Below are positions 42,741 through 54,445 of a stretch of DNA of 64,000 nucleotides, piece after piece. The notes beneath the pieces were generated by a model. It saw only the letters and a list, made by a program, of their open reading frames with translations. It did not search any database and was not told the DNA's origin. A program made the position numbers and the translations under genes. Source of the DNA: Monodelphis domestica (lineage: Eukaryota > Chordata > Mammalia > Didelphimorphia > Didelphidae). Where the stretch lies: contig NC_077233.1 in assembly GCF_027887165.1 (NCBI RefSeq), forward strand, positions 183,643,114-183,707,113, read 5' to 3'. The number at the start of each line of letters is the position of its first letter. The stretch's first letter is position 1.

Positions 42741-43734
42741 TCCTAGATCTTCCAAGGGCTCCTTCCAGGTCCTTGCTTACAAAATGGAAGACGGAGGTTA
42801 GGGCCTCTAATGCTCCCTGTTCTATCTTTTTATCTCCCTGGGGTCCCCTCATGGTGTCATTCTCTTATAACCCAAGCACCTGCCTCAGTCTCTTACATAT
42901 CCTCCGTTCCTCCCCTGCCCTGCCCCCTTCAGCTGAGGGTACAAATTCGCTGGAATTCAGAGGGTTTGGCTACACTGGCAGGCAGACTTCTTTCTTACCA
43001 CACAGCTATCCATATGCTTCATGCCTCACGGTTTCACACACGCAGTTCAGTTTCCCCGAAATCAACTCTTAGAATTAAAAAAAAAAAAGCCCTCACAGAC
43101 ACCGGAGAAGAGGAAAAAAAACAAACAAACTCAAACCACAGTTTCATTCTTTCAGAATGGGAGGGGGGAGGGGGAGGTGGAGGTGGGAGGGAGAGAGGCT
43201 GGGTTAGAAACCCAAGTTCAGGAAATGGAGCCAACTTTGATGGTAAACTCAGCCACTGAAAAGGAGTACAGAGCTTCAGAAGGCGACCCATCTGTCCTCT
43301 CCCGACAAGTGATTGAATTTAAAAGAAAAAAATCCCCAAATTGCTTCCTTTCAGACCCCGGTGTGAATCCAGGTCTGAGAAGTATTCAAATAAGCCTGGA
43401 AGAGAGATTCTCAAAGCTCTGCTCTCATTCCTGACAATCATTCTCCTCTTTGCCTCACCTCTCAGTGGAATGAGAATGCTGGAACCCAGGCAGCCTGGGT
43501 TCTGCCCCAGGATTTGCGATTAACTGAGTGGCCGACCCTGGGGAAGTCAGATGCATTCTCGGGGCATTTCAGTTTCCTTTTCTGTAACGCGGGGTTGCTG
43601 AATTCTATGATTATATATATATAAAGCCCAGACTGGGGAAATCTGTCTCCATCTACATTGCCTTCCCATCTCTCCCTCCTTAGGTCAGACCCAGCAACAA
43701 CGCTCCTCCCCGGTTTGGTCTTAGGACCTAAGGA
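42741..43734. other. Unassigned intergenic sequence
   Basis: Several overlapping frames (to 149 codons at 42810-43259) with no domain and low-complexity glycine-rich parts. Not called as genes. Confidence 0.4.
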
Positions 43735-43925
43735 CTCTTCCACAGACTATTTGGGTCATAGACTTAGAGCTGGAAATGACTCTAGAGACCATCTGGTTCA
43801 ACCTCTTTTTATAGATAAGAAAAAAAGATGCTGACAAGTTAAAAGATTTGTCCAAGGCCACATAGTGACTGACTAGCGGAGCCTGGATTTGAACCCAAAG
43901 TATCAACATCCAGTCTTCTTTTACT
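43735..43925 (+). mobile_element. THER1/MIR-type SINE
   Basis: 'gggtcatagacttagagctg', 'gaccatctggttcaacctct', 'ccaaggccacatagtgactg', 'ctggatttgaacccaaagta'. Confidence 0.8.
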
Positions 43926-43989
43926 CCAAGGTGATGGTTGGTAGCATTCAATTAATCCATCCATTCATCCATCATCCATCCCTCCATCA

Positions 43990-44190
43990 GTAAATTTTTT
44001 AAAAACCTTTGCCTTCTGTCTTAGAATCAATGCCATATATTGGTTCCAAGGCAGAAGAATGGTAAAGGCTAATTGGGGTTAAGTGACTTGACCAGGGTCA
44101 CACAGCTTGGATGGGTCCGAGGGCAATTTTGAACCCAGGACCTCCCTATTTCAGGACTGGTGCTCTATACTGAGCCACCCAACTCCTTAC
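43990..44190 (-). mobile_element. Marsupial tRNA-derived SINE
   Basis: 'aacctttgccttctgtctta', 'gaccagggtcacacagcttg', 'ctgagccacccaactcc'. Confidence 0.88.
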
Positions 44191-44254
44191 AGTCTTATAG
44201 GAAGATAAAGGCACTGGTGGAGATGGCTATTATCCAGAATATCAAATAATGAGT

Positions 44255-44458
44255 TGTTTTTTTTAAAACCCTTAACATCCATCTTGGAATCAATACTATA
44301 TATTGGTTCCAAGGCAGAAGAGTGGTAAGGGCTAGGCAATGGGGGTTAAGGGACTTGCCCAGGGTCACACAACTAGGAAGTGTCTGAGGCCAGATTTGAA
44401 CCCAGGACCTCCTATCTCTAGGCCTGGCTCTCCATACACTTAGCTACCCAGCTGCCCC
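44255..44458 (-). mobile_element. Marsupial tRNA-derived SINE
   Basis: 'acccttaacatccatcttgg', 'gcccagggtcacacaactag', 'acttagctacccagctgccc'. Low divergence. Confidence 0.9.
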
Positions 44459-44760
44459 CCAATAAGTGCTTTTAAAGAGTCACAAAGCAAAATGCTATAT
44501 GAAGTCAGAGGGGAATGGTAATTCCCAACCAGGATGATAAAAGAAGGCTTCCTGGAAGAGGTAGCCTTTGCATTGCTCAGAAATATCAGATATGGGATGA
44601 AAACCTTCAGAACCAGAAAGGTATTTTCCAGCAAGTGAAGGATAATCTTCGAGAAGGAACTGAGCCAAGAAGAAGCTCAGCAAAGGAGTCTTCTATAGAG
44701 ATCCCAAAGGATGATCTATTTAATATTGGTTCTTTGGAGATTTTTTTGTTGTTGTTGTTC
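44459..44760 (-). mobile_element. L2 LINE fragment
   Basis: 'aagaaggcttcctggaagag' and 'ccagaaaggtattttccagc' are the complement of L2 ('ggaagcctttcctgat'). Confidence 0.6.
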
Positions 44761-44914
44761 ATCTAAGCTGAAGGGTTTTTACTTGCTAGTTTAAAAAAGT
44801 TTGTCAAATGATCATCATAATAAACTTTAAAGACCTAGGTCAGGCCAGCCCACTCTGGATCTTCCAGTCAGACCTAGAGGGGATGCTGGGCTTGATCTTG
44901 GTAGTCTGTAGCCC

Positions 44915-45175
44915 AGGATTCACTAGGTCACTTCTTTCCTGACTCCAGTGAGGGAGGATGACCAGGAATTCAAATCCTGCCTCGGACACTTAGTGGTTGT
45001 GTGGCCACGGGGAAGTCACGTAACCTCCGTCATCCTCAGTCTTCTCATCTGCATGGAGTGGATCCTGGGGATCACACTAACACCCCCCTCACAAGATTGT
45101 TGTTGGGACAATAGAAGTAAAGTGCTTCTGAGAGCACAAAGCTTTATCTCAATACCAGCTATTATTAGCAAGCTG
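44915..45175 (+). mobile_element. MIR-type SINE
   Basis: 'attcaaatcctgcctcggac', 'acggggaagtcacgtaacct', 'aagtaaagtgcttctgagag', 'ccagctattattag'. Confidence 0.75.
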
Positions 45176-45534
45176 CAGATAGATGCTGCCCTCACAAAGA
45201 CGAGGGAGATCGGCTTCCTTCCCTTTTTTTGACAGCTGTTTTGGCTCCATCTGGTTTGGCAGACACCAGCTACACCTGGCACACCATGTCTACAGCCTCA
45301 TGAGAGTCTTCCCTTTGGTCCTGCCACACACCCTTCCATCCGTGGCCCTTATCGTGGGAATCCATGGAGTAACCAACCACATGTGATCCACAAAGAGTCT
45401 AGTCTAGCCAGTCCAACTTTCTCTTCCAGCGCCAAGATAACCTTGTGTTTCCCCTCCAGGCAGGTGGAGAAGACTTCCTAGAAGGGACTGGAATGAAGAA
45501 TGACCTGAGAATTTAGAGATATGGGATCAGAGGC
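45176..45534. other. Unassigned intergenic sequence
   Basis: No gene or clear repeat. Confidence 0.4.
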
Positions 45535-45925
45535 CAATGAATCTGGAGCTAGGAGGAATCTCAGAGGCCAACCCACTCATTTTTGAGTTTTTAATTTTAT
45601 TTATCTTGTGTCTTAAAATGGATATTAAGAATCCAAGTTCCAAAGCAGGAGAGTGGGAAAGGCTAGGAAACTGGGGTTAAGTGACTTGCCCAGGATCACA
45701 TTGCTGGGAAATATCTGAGGTTGGATTTGAACCTAGAGCTTCCCATCTCTAGGCCTGACTCTCTACCTCACTGAACCAGCCAGCTGCCCCTCACCCCACT
45801 TACTTTACTGATGAGGAAAGTGAGACCCAAAGTGTTTAAGTGACTTGCCCAAGGGCATAAGGTATAAGTAGAGCCAAAATGTGAAACAGGGTTTTCTTAC
45901 CAAAGTGCCCATGTTCTTGCCACCT
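45535..45925 (+). mobile_element. THER1/MIR SINE split by a marsupial SINE
   Basis: 'tctggagctaggaggaatct' (45541-) continues after a minus-strand SINE (45592-45790) at 'actgatgaggaaagtgagac' and 'gtgacttgcccaagggcata'. Confidence 0.75.
45592..45790 (-). mobile_element. Marsupial tRNA-derived SINE
   Basis: 'gtcttaaaatggatattaag', 'cccaggatcacattgctggg', 'gaaccagccagctgcccctc'. Confidence 0.85.
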
Positions 45926-46009
45926 TACCAAGCTCACTCCTAGAAAGAGGAATGTAGATGTAGAAGGGGGGAATCATGTTCTCTCTTCTCTTCTGTTTTA
46001 TAACAACCC

Positions 46010-46230
46010 TCTTTGGTGGCAAAGTAGGTAGAGTACAGTTCTTCCAAGTTTAAATCTGGCCTCAGACACTTAACAGCTGTGTGACCCTGGGCAAGTTACT
46101 TAACCCTATTTGCCTCAGTTTCCTCATTTGTAAAATGAACTGGAGAAGGAAATGGCAAACCACTCCAGTATCTTTGCCAAGAAAGCCCCAAATAGGACCA
46201 GGAAGAGTGATCCAGCTGAATAGCAACAAT
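46010..46230 (+). mobile_element. MAR1-type SINE
   Basis: 'ttggtggcaaagtaggtaga', 'ctgggcaagttacttaaccc', 'ctggagaaggaaatggcaaa', 'agtgatccagctgaatagca'. Confidence 0.85.
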
Positions 46231-46261
46231 CTCTAAGGGAAGGCTTTAAAAATTCCTTCAA

Positions 46262-46672
46262 GCTAAGGTTAAAAATGACTGATAATTGAATGGAATTGAA
46301 CTTCTCTACTAGCAGCAATGCAATGCAATGCAATGCAATGATTCAGGACAATTCTGAGGAACTTACAAGAAAGAACACTACCCTTGTCCAGAGAAAGACC
46401 TGTGGGAGCAGAAACACAGAAGAAAAACAACTGCCTGATCACATGGGTCCTTGGGGATATGGATGGGGATGGAGACTCTAAATGATCACCCAAGTGCAAG
46501 TACTAATAATATGGAAATAGGTCTTGATCAATGACACATGTAAAACCCAGTAGAAATGCATGGGGGGGGAGGGGCTGGAGATGGGTAGAAGGAGGGGAGG
46601 GAAAGATCATGAATCATGTAACCATGGAAAAATATTCTAAATTAATTAATTAAATAAAAGTTTTCAATGAAA
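46262..46672 (+). mobile_element. L1 LINE 3' UTR
   Basis: 'attcaggacaattctgagga', 'gcctgatcacatgggtcctt', 'gtaaaacccagtagaaatgc', then 'aattaattaattaaataaa'. Five CAATG units at about 46317-46341 are a local expansion. Confidence 0.85.
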
Positions 46673-46899
46673 AAAGCCTTTTTTCTTTTTTGGTTTGTTT
46701 TAAATGACTGATAACTCTAATGTGTTAAATCTGCCCGGGCTATTTTTACATTTCAGCTGAAATTAAGAAGCTTAAATCAGAGAACTGAATACCTCATTGT
46801 GAAAATAGATGTTCTAGTGGAAAAGGTGGGAGAAGTAGTTTGGATTCCTCCTTTTTTGGTCTTTTGAAGTCATAATGTGTAGGCAGTCATCCAAACCCC

Positions 46900-47270
46900 A
46901 ATTCAAGGGTTTAGAGTTAGAAGAACTACGTTCAAATCCCACCTCAGATGCTTAAATGTTGTGTGTCTTCAGATGAGTCACTTAATCTTTTTTTCTTTTC
47001 TTTTTAAAATATTTTATTTTCTCAATTACATATAATGACAATTTTCAACATACATTTTCTTTAGAGATAAGATCCATATTTGCTCCCTTCCTCCTTTCCC
47101 TCCCTTCTCTCTGAGATGGTAACAAAGTTGATCTGGGTTATACATATATGATCATGCAAAACATATTTTCATGTTGGTCATAGTTGAAGTCACTTCATCT
47201 TCTGAAGTCCTCACTCTCATAAATAAAACAGGGGCTTGGAATCTACTGCCCTCTGAGTTTTCTCCCAGTT
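46900..47270 (+). mobile_element. MIR-type SINE split by an L1 fragment
   Basis: 'agaactacgttcaaatccca' and 'tcagatgagtcacttaatct', then after the L1 'gtcacttcatcttctgaagt' and 'taaaacaggggcttggaatc'. Confidence 0.7.
46990..47187 (-). mobile_element. L1 3' UTR fragment
   Basis: 'tctcaattacatataatgac', 'tacatatatgatcatgcaaa'. Flanks 'gtcacttaatctt' and 'gtcacttcatctt' are near-identical and read as target-site duplications. Confidence 0.8.
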
Positions 47271-47289
47271 CTCTATCTACGATCGTCTG

Positions 47290-48428
47290 GCTACCTAAGA
47301 ATAAGGTTGACCCTTGGTAGAGGGTAAAGAAACCCCACTGAAAAGGTAACTAAAAGTTGGTTGGGAATCTTATTTCAAAGGTAGTCAAGATTACAAATAA
47401 AGTCTAAATAGAGGGGGGTATTTCTTGGAACAATGGCCGAAGTAGCCATGGTTTGGCTGGGGGTGAGGGATGCTGTTTAGGTGTCATTTGGGGAGAGACT
47501 GGAATTTTGGCTTCCAATCTGACTTAAGCTGTATTTGGGACTCCGGCTCTGGCTCCAACTTTAGCCTAGATAATCTTTGGTTCTGAACTTAAGAAGCCCC
47601 AGGGGTTCTGTGCAGGTGCCCAGGATCATTAAGGCAAAGGCTAATCATTTTCTCTCATCTGGCCCAGCTTTCCCAAGAGCTGGATTATAGAAAGTAGTCA
47701 CTGGGCCATGAGGTTACTGCCTTGAATTCCTTCTAGATTCTTGGGTGACTGAAGGTAATGTCTATCTTCTCTCTCCAAGAGAAACTTCCTCAACTGGGAT
47801 AATATTGAATTTATTATTTATTAGTAATATTTCTAGGTGAAATCACCTTTCCCAAAGTCAGGCTAAAACAGCCTGCTTCCAAGGTAAGGTTGCTCCAGTC
47901 CCCCTGCTTTCAAAATGGGCTGGGACCCGAGTCTTTTAATAAATCCTCCAAAAGATTAAAGGCAAGGCTGATCAGCCATGGTAAACTCTGACCCATTTGA
48001 AAGTGGGTTGGCCCAGCCATCTGGAGAGGAGGCAGGGAGGAGAGCATGCTGACATCTTCCTCATTTGGGCAAAGATCCACCTCTGCTGTGATGGGGTAAT
48101 GAGGGAGAGGTTGACGTCTCTAAATCCACCTCTTCACTAGCTTTTTCTCAATTATAAATATCTTGGGATATCCAAGGGAGGGACTAAATAAAGAGCTCCC
48201 TAACGGTATTTATTTATAGATGTGCATGGAGGAACTTCCAAGTCTTTGAGCTTCCAGAGGATCATAGACCACCAATTTATTGGTTAATTGGTATTCTTAT
48301 TTAAAAATCAGTCTTTCTAATATTTTAAGTGTAACTGCTGCAAAACTGGGGAAGACGGAAGAGAGGATTTACCTAAAGTTATTTAAAGTTTCTTCTAACT
48401 AAAGTCCTACTGATACCTGGTCAAAGAG
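47290..48428. other. Unique 1.1-kb stretch
   Basis: Little recognisable repeat. Contains 'ggtatttatttatagatg', MEF2-like. No coding signature. Confidence 0.4.
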
Positions 48429-48429
48429 T

Positions 48430-48790
48430 CATGGGGAAAGAACACAAAATTTAGTTATGAAAACCTGGGTTCAGATCCTGGCTTTTCAACTTTCTACCCT
48501 AGACTAGAGATGCCTCACTAAGTTCTCAGGTTCCTCCGCTATCTGAGCGTTGGAAAAGTTTTCCTTTGAGGTCCCCTTCAGGTCTAATGTCTGGTAATTA
48601 TTATGAGTTTATAATATAGGCAGCTTGGCATAGTGGATTAAGAACTAACCTTGGAACCAGTTCAAGGCCAACTTCTGACGTATGGGTAGTGTGAGCCTTG
48701 AATGAGTTGCTCTTAGTGTTCTGGGCAATTTTCTACAAGTGTAAGTTAGATTCAGATCTGCATTGGTGGTAGAAGGGTCCTCATCGGGGA
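48430..48790 (+). mobile_element. Two MIR-type SINE remnants
   Basis: 'aacctgggttcagatcctgg' with 'tttcctttgaggtccccttc', and 'ggcagcttggcatagtggat' with 'accttggaaccagttcaagg'. Confidence 0.6.
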
Positions 48791-48892
48791 GTTAGTTACT
48801 TCTATCAAGAAAAGCACAGGTCTAGACTCTACCCCTGTCTCTGCTATACCATGGATACCTCCACCCTAGACAAGCCACATCTAGGGCAGAAA

Positions 48893-49096
48893 TGTCAAAC
48901 ATTCAGCCAGTCATGGCCCTCATATTGCAACACAAATCAGATTAAAATCTAATTGGGAAGTATTTAATTAAATTCAAATACAACCAAAAATGGATAATAT
49001 TATGTTTTTCAAACTAAGCCAATATTTGGTCCTCGGGGCTTCTTATGTAGGGTTTTGTGGCTCACATTTCTGTTTATTTTGACACCATTGCTATTG
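48893..49096. mobile_element. hAT-type MITE (non-autonomous DNA transposon)
   Basis: About 200 bp with imperfect terminal inverted repeats: 'cagaaatgtcaaacattcag' at the left, 'ttttgacaccattg' at the right (CAGNGGTGTCAAA type of hAT). The A/T-rich inside ('attaaaatctaattgggaag') matches a common marsupial MITE pattern. No transposase. Confidence 0.6.
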
Positions 49097-49098
49097 GG

Positions 49099-50480
49099 AA
49101 TGGGAAGCCATTGGTGATAGTCAAGAGATCTCCATCACTTGGACTCCATCTCACATATACCACCACACACAGTTTTGTATGGATCATCTCAGAACATAAA
49201 GACCATCCAATCTCAGTATGACCAGGCTACCGGGTCTGCTCACGTTATACCCTTCCCTGCCCTGCCACCCCAGCAGGGCAATTCCCCAGCCTCCTCCTGC
49301 TAGGGGGAGTCTCTGTGACTGGCCTGCTTTGGGATGTAACTAATTAGAATTGTGGGTGTTTTCCCCCCTGGGCCCAACTTCAGAATTGACAACAATGAGT
49401 CACCTGCTGCAGCTGGGGGCTGGGGATGTGGGTGGCCCTCTGTTGTCCGTTTTGCAAACCAGCCGGCTGATATAATTGGGCCCCATGTCTGGAGCTGCAT
49501 CACCAGCTGCCTTGGTGGTGGTTAGAGTGGTCAGCCCACGCTCAAATGCAGAGGCTGATGCTCTAAGGAGCATCTTGGACAGACAGGTCAAAACTCGGAG
49601 GGGAGAGGGAAGACAGAAAAAATGAGCTCAGAGTCCTCCAAGTTTCAGGTTTCACTCTTTCCCCCTACTTTATCTCCAGAGAATAATCTCTCCTCACCGC
49701 CACTGAAATCTCTGTGTGTTTCTTTTTTAGACCGTCAACTCGTTGAGAGCAGGAATAGTTTCATTTGTGGGACTTGAATCCCCAGGGTCTGGTATAATTC
49801 AAAAAGGAGAAAGAGAAATTTGGGTTCAAGTTCCTTGTTGACACCTACTTTGAGACCTTTATATAAAATGGGAACCACACCAGGGTACCACTCTCTCCTC
49901 TGTGCTGCAGGGATCATCGAGCTCCTTTGTGAGTAACACCTCTCCAAGCTATAGGATTGCCAAGTGGGATTTCTGCAAGTTTCAAGTTTGCCCCTGCCCC
50001 CTGAGAACTCACCCCAAAGGAAGTGCCACAAGAGACCTTGGAGTGTTTGGTGACCCCAGTCTGGGTGGGACTGGTAGACAGGCAAATGTTGGGTACCCTT
50101 ATTTGTCTTAGTAGCTTCTCCCAGGGTACTAGAGTCCTCTCTCAGGAGGCCCAGCTCTTGGCTTGACCTTTTGTCTTCATTGTAGTTGACCACTGCAGTC
50201 TCTTTGCAGCCCATCTATGCTGTACCAAGTTCTCCAGAGGGTATCAAAGACCCCCCCAAGTTCTGTCACTCTTCGGGGAATCATTTCAATGAGTGTATTC
50301 TCCCAGAGATACCATTTCCAGAGTCCCAGAGCCCTTGGCTTTATGTGGTTTTTCAGTGCTTCTCTCTGTGTCAGTCGATTATTGAACACTATCTCTTTCC
50401 TGATTAAGGACTTGGTTTTTATTGGCTACTTTAGTCGTTCTGTGTTATTTCCAAGTGAACAGTATAAAGCCTTGAATAAA
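49099..50480. other. Unique stretch, possible regulatory element at 49230-49600
   Basis: 49230-49600 is complex unique sequence with 'aactaattagaattgtgggt' (homeobox core), 'gacaacaatgagtcacctgc' (SOX-like ACAATG beside AP-1 TGAGTCA and an E-box) and CAGCTG. Open frames on both strands to 159 codons at 49735-50214 have no domain and are not called. Confidence 0.35.
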
Positions 50481-50484
50481 ATTT

Positions 50485-50700
50485 TAAAATAGATTTTGAG
50501 ATTTCTTTTGTTTTTATATCACATAGGTTTCCCCTAGTATCCTTTTCTTTCTCTCCCCCCCTCCCAGAGAGTCATTAATTCTTTTTTATAAGTAACAGTA
50601 TAAAAAAATAAAGAATAATAATCAGGATCATGAATGATCAGATTTTTAAAACTCACAGCAGTTTTTATACCCCCTTCCCTTCTCAAGCAGAATAATTTCT
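50485..50700 (-). mobile_element. Probable LINE 3' end remnant
   Basis: 'ctttctctccccccctccca' beside an A-rich part resembles a reversed LINE 3' UTR. Family uncertain. Confidence 0.35.
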
Positions 50701-50739
50701 ACGGAGGACAAAGTTTGGCCAAAGAAATCAAGAATTTAC

Positions 50740-50910
50740 TTAATATAGGCCTGGTGATAGGAGGTCCTGGGTTCAAATGTAGCCTCAGACACTTCCTAGC
50801 TTTGTGACCCTGGGCAAGTCACTTAACCTCCATTGCCTAGTCCTTACTGCTCTTCTACCTTGGAACCAATATTAGTATCCATTCTGAGAAGGTGGGGGTT
50901 TCAAAAGAAA
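50740..50910 (+). mobile_element. Marsupial tRNA-derived SINE (head-truncated)
   Basis: 'aggcctggtgataggaggtc', 'gtgaccctgggcaagtcact', 'ctaccttggaaccaatatta'. The flanks 'caagaatttac' and 'aaagaatttacctaat' look like target-site duplications. Confidence 0.85.
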
Positions 50911-52180
50911 AGAATTTACCTAATAGTAAAATTTCAAGAATCCTTCTGCTAGTAAGGGAATGTGTTTGAGTGGGAACAGGGGAAGTCTTCCAAAGCCCCT
51001 GAAATCTCATCACATAGACAGCTGCCCACATTTATCCCAGCCAGAAATGAAAGGCAAAACAGGAAGGGCAAGAACTTGGCAGAAAGGTCCCCATGAATTT
51101 GAAACAGAAGGGAAGGAAGGGGTAATGGACCCAAAGATGGCAGAATTCAGCAAGGTTCCGAGGCTGAATCCAAGCAGTGAGGGGTTGTGGGCATCTGGCC
51201 AAAAGACAGAGCAATGCTGAAGAGCTCCCAAGGAATCACAGGTCTGATCTGTGGAAGCAGGTCTAATCAGAACCATGGAGCCAGCTGTGGCAGCCTGCGA
51301 ATTCTATGGAAGTAAACGAGGGCAGCAGCAGATAGTGAGTCTCTCTGGGAAAGGAATTGGGACAGGGGTGTGGAGAGGCTGGAGGGCAAAGCCTGGCAAC
51401 TGAGAGCTGGATTTAAATCTCACATGAGCTCGCTGAAGAACAAATTGAGATTGCTCACATGCTATCTAATTCAACTAGTTTATGGCCAGATTGGCAAGCA
51501 TTCTGAACCCTTCACTTCTTCTGGCCCTTATAGGATTTCAGGATTTGATCCTGAGATCTCATTTCAAACCCTAACTCTCACCTCTGCCTCCTCTCAGGAT
51601 CACAGAATCTCAGAGCTGGAAGGGACTTCAACTGCTATTTATATATAGTCTAAGATTCTGTCTCAGCTATTTTGTTAGTGATCTAACTGCTCTGCTGAGA
51701 ATGGGGAAGTCAGGGAGCAGTTAACCAATTACGTCCCAAGGCAGCCCCTGTTCACTTGCTTGGGTTTGGGGGTCAGGGAATTTATTTGGTCGGTCTTTAT
51801 ATTGACTGAGGCTATTTTCTTCTTGGTTATCTATGCCCTTCCTCTGCTCTAATGGATTGGCTTGCACCAGCGATGTCAGGGAGTTGAAAACCTTGGCTCC
51901 TACTAGGGGAATGAACGGAAATTGTACACTCTACAAAGAAAAGCTTACTTGTCTATTAATCTCACTCATGAGGGTTAAATTAGAAGACTGCTCCCTTTGC
52001 ACCTATCCTCCTCTCATGATTAACATTGCCCATCCAGTTTGCCTGCAATGATCCCCCACTAACTCTGGACAGCAATCTCTTCTTGCTAACCTTCTTGAAT
52101 GACCAGATTCACCCTGCCCTGTCCTTTCCTCAATCACCATCCCTTCCCTCTCAGTTATTATCCTCCTGCCTCGTACTTCT
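50911..52180. other. Mostly unassigned sequence
   Basis: A THER1 scrap near 51598-51640 ('gaatctcagagctggaaggg'). Otherwise nothing recognised. Confidence 0.4.
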
Positions 52181-52870
52181 TGACATTTGAAAAGAGCAGC
52201 ATCTCAAACTCTTCATCTTCCACCCTTTCTTTATCCCTATTTTCTTGAATTAATTAAAACCTGGATATCCCCTTGAGGACTTCATTGTCTCTGATAACAT
52301 TCTAAACTGTTTGCTTTCTTTTTTCTCCTGTCCTCATAGGCTCCATATCACAGGACCTAAGGAGGAAGTAGCACACTTCATCTCTCTTTGTGGCCATACT
52401 TTCATGCTGAAGTGGCTCCTCCTTTGAGGTTCAGGCCATCCATTCGATTTGCCTTCCTTGGTCCTTATCACTTCTATTTATTTCCAGAATATAATCAATC
52501 TCAATATCTATCAACACAAAGCTCAGCTTTCTTTTTTGTCTTTTGCTTGCTAATTATCTTCAGAGACATCTCCATGACACTGATGCGATCTTTGACATTT
52601 CCACAGAATCTCAACCCCTACCTCCATTTTTTAACATATTTCTACCTATTTGAGAGCTATTTGAGATTTGTTTGTCTTATATCACTGCCATTGCAAAGTT
52701 CCTTTTGTACTTCTAAGATCTTGAACAATGAATTTTCCATCCTGAATTTCTCCCAATTCTTCACCTTCTTTGTCCTTATTTTGTGGGCCCCTGCCTTCTC
52801 CTCTCCCCTTCTCTCATTCTTCCTATTCCTTTCCTGGACTTTCTCCCTTTCTTTTCTTCTTCTACTTTTC
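52180..52870 (+). mobile_element. L2-type LINE, endonuclease region (tentative)
   Basis: 'aattaaaacctggatatccc' followed by 'cttgaggacttcattgtctc' resembles the (T/K)TWLSPED motif of L2-clade endonucleases. The thread continues at 'cctttgaggttcaggccatc'. The frame 52388-52876 runs through it but is not a host gene. Confidence 0.5.
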
Positions 52871-53620
52871 TTTTAATCAAACTCTGCTTTGTATCATAGT
52901 AATTTGTCTATTAGACTATAAGATCAGGGCAAGGTCTGTCATATTTCATCTTTCCACAAATCCTTTGGCTTCCAAGTGCCTGCCTAATACCGTGGTGACA
53001 AGTGACTGTGCCAATTTGCCAGTTTGATGCTGTCTTTTAAAATTTAGATTTAGAATTGGCTTCTGAGAAGGGAAGTTGAATGTTCTAGCTAGTTTCCTAT
53101 CATAAAGTGAGAAAACTATGTAGTCAGGGTCAAGTGTTGAGGATAATGGGGGTGTCAGAAGCTAGGTGAACTCCTCTTTATCATCCAAGAACTGATATAT
53201 GTTGGTGAGAGGCTAGAATACTGAGAATAAGCTTTTCATTCAAAGTTCATAAACATATTCTCTCTTCCTGGCTGCTGGATAGATGATTTTTCTTGGTAAC
53301 ACTCCACAGAAAAATGATTCTTTTTTTCTACTTTTGATAGCAAATGGCTTAGCTACTACTTAGATGTTTCATTACAATTATTTTTATACTCCGTTTCCTT
53401 ACTTTGAACAATTATTATTTAAGAAGCTTCTTCCCCATGCTCCCTTCTATCTTTATTTAAGAGAACAACAAAATTGATAATAAAGGCAACCACTAAATTT
53501 TTGTTTGGTGTCATTCCTGATGATTTGATTTGAGAAGAAGTTTGATCCTTTCCTCAATGGAGCTTAATAAAGTAGGAGGGAAGAGGAACAGGTTTTGATT
53601 TGGGAATGTCTAAAAAACAT
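52871..53620. other. Unassigned intergenic sequence
   Basis: May continue the LINE at its left end; otherwise nothing recognised. Confidence 0.35.
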
Positions 53621-53621
53621 T

Positions 53622-53624
53622 GAC

Positions 53625-53657
<33 letters not shown>

Positions 53658-53664
53658 TATATGT
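53622..53664. repeat. (TA)n microsatellite
   Basis: Imperfect TA run with two 'tatgt' interruptions. Confidence 0.95.
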
Positions 53665-54209
53665 TTAATCATAAAAATCAAACCATGCATTGGGAGGCAA
53701 AAACAAGCTTACCACAAATATATTTATATGTATATGTACATATAAGAATTTATAAAAGCTGTTTCTGAGCTTTCTATTTAAGGGTCAAGATAAGTTAAGT
53801 GACCACTAAAGTCCATGTCTGGTCATAAAGGACAGCATTGGCATGGACATGAGATTTGGGGTAGAATTTTGATTTCTCCCTCCCCCTTTAAGGAAGTGAG
53901 AGGTCTGACATTAAAGATGTAGAGGCTGAGAAGAGATTTCCTTGGACAAGCAAGACTCAATTAACAGTCTTACAAATCAAATAGTACGAGTCCAAGATAA
54001 TGTTAATTTTCCCACAAAATAGGGAGAGAGCTGATATCAATATAGGGAACTCCTAGAAGAAACTACCACTGTTCTTCTCTGTAATTTGTAGAGCTTGCCT
54101 TATAGTACTGAGAATTGAGTGATTTTGCCAGCTATCACACATCCAGAAGTATTAATCCAGTATAAGCATAAGTGAACAGGATTTGAATGAACCAGGTCTT
54201 TGCTTTCCA

Positions 54210-54445
54210 TTGCTCTTTTTTCTTTCTTTCTTTTTCTTTATCTTTTCCTTTTCTTTTTTCCTTCCTTCATTTTCTTCCCTTCTTTGTACTTTCTTTTTCT
54301 TTCATCTTTCCTTTCTTTTTTCCTTCTTTCATCCTTCCTTTTCTTCCTTCCTTCTTTTTTTTCCACAAAGTTCATTTCATACTTAATTCATAAACTTCTT
54401 TTCCTTCTCCTCCCTTTCCCTCTCCCCCTTCTTCCTCCTCTCCAT
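54210..54445. repeat. Pyrimidine-rich low-complexity tract
   Basis: Irregular T/C sequence ('tctttctttctttttcttta' and similar). The Phe/Ser/Leu frames here are artefacts. Confidence 0.8.

Noticed and set aside
49735-50214. 159-codon minus-strand open frame
   Set aside because: No recognisable domain or splice context; may be chance. Kept as unassigned.
52388-52876. 162-codon hydrophobic open frame
   Set aside because: Overlaps what looks like a decayed L2 endonuclease region and pyrimidine-rich sequence; not a host gene.
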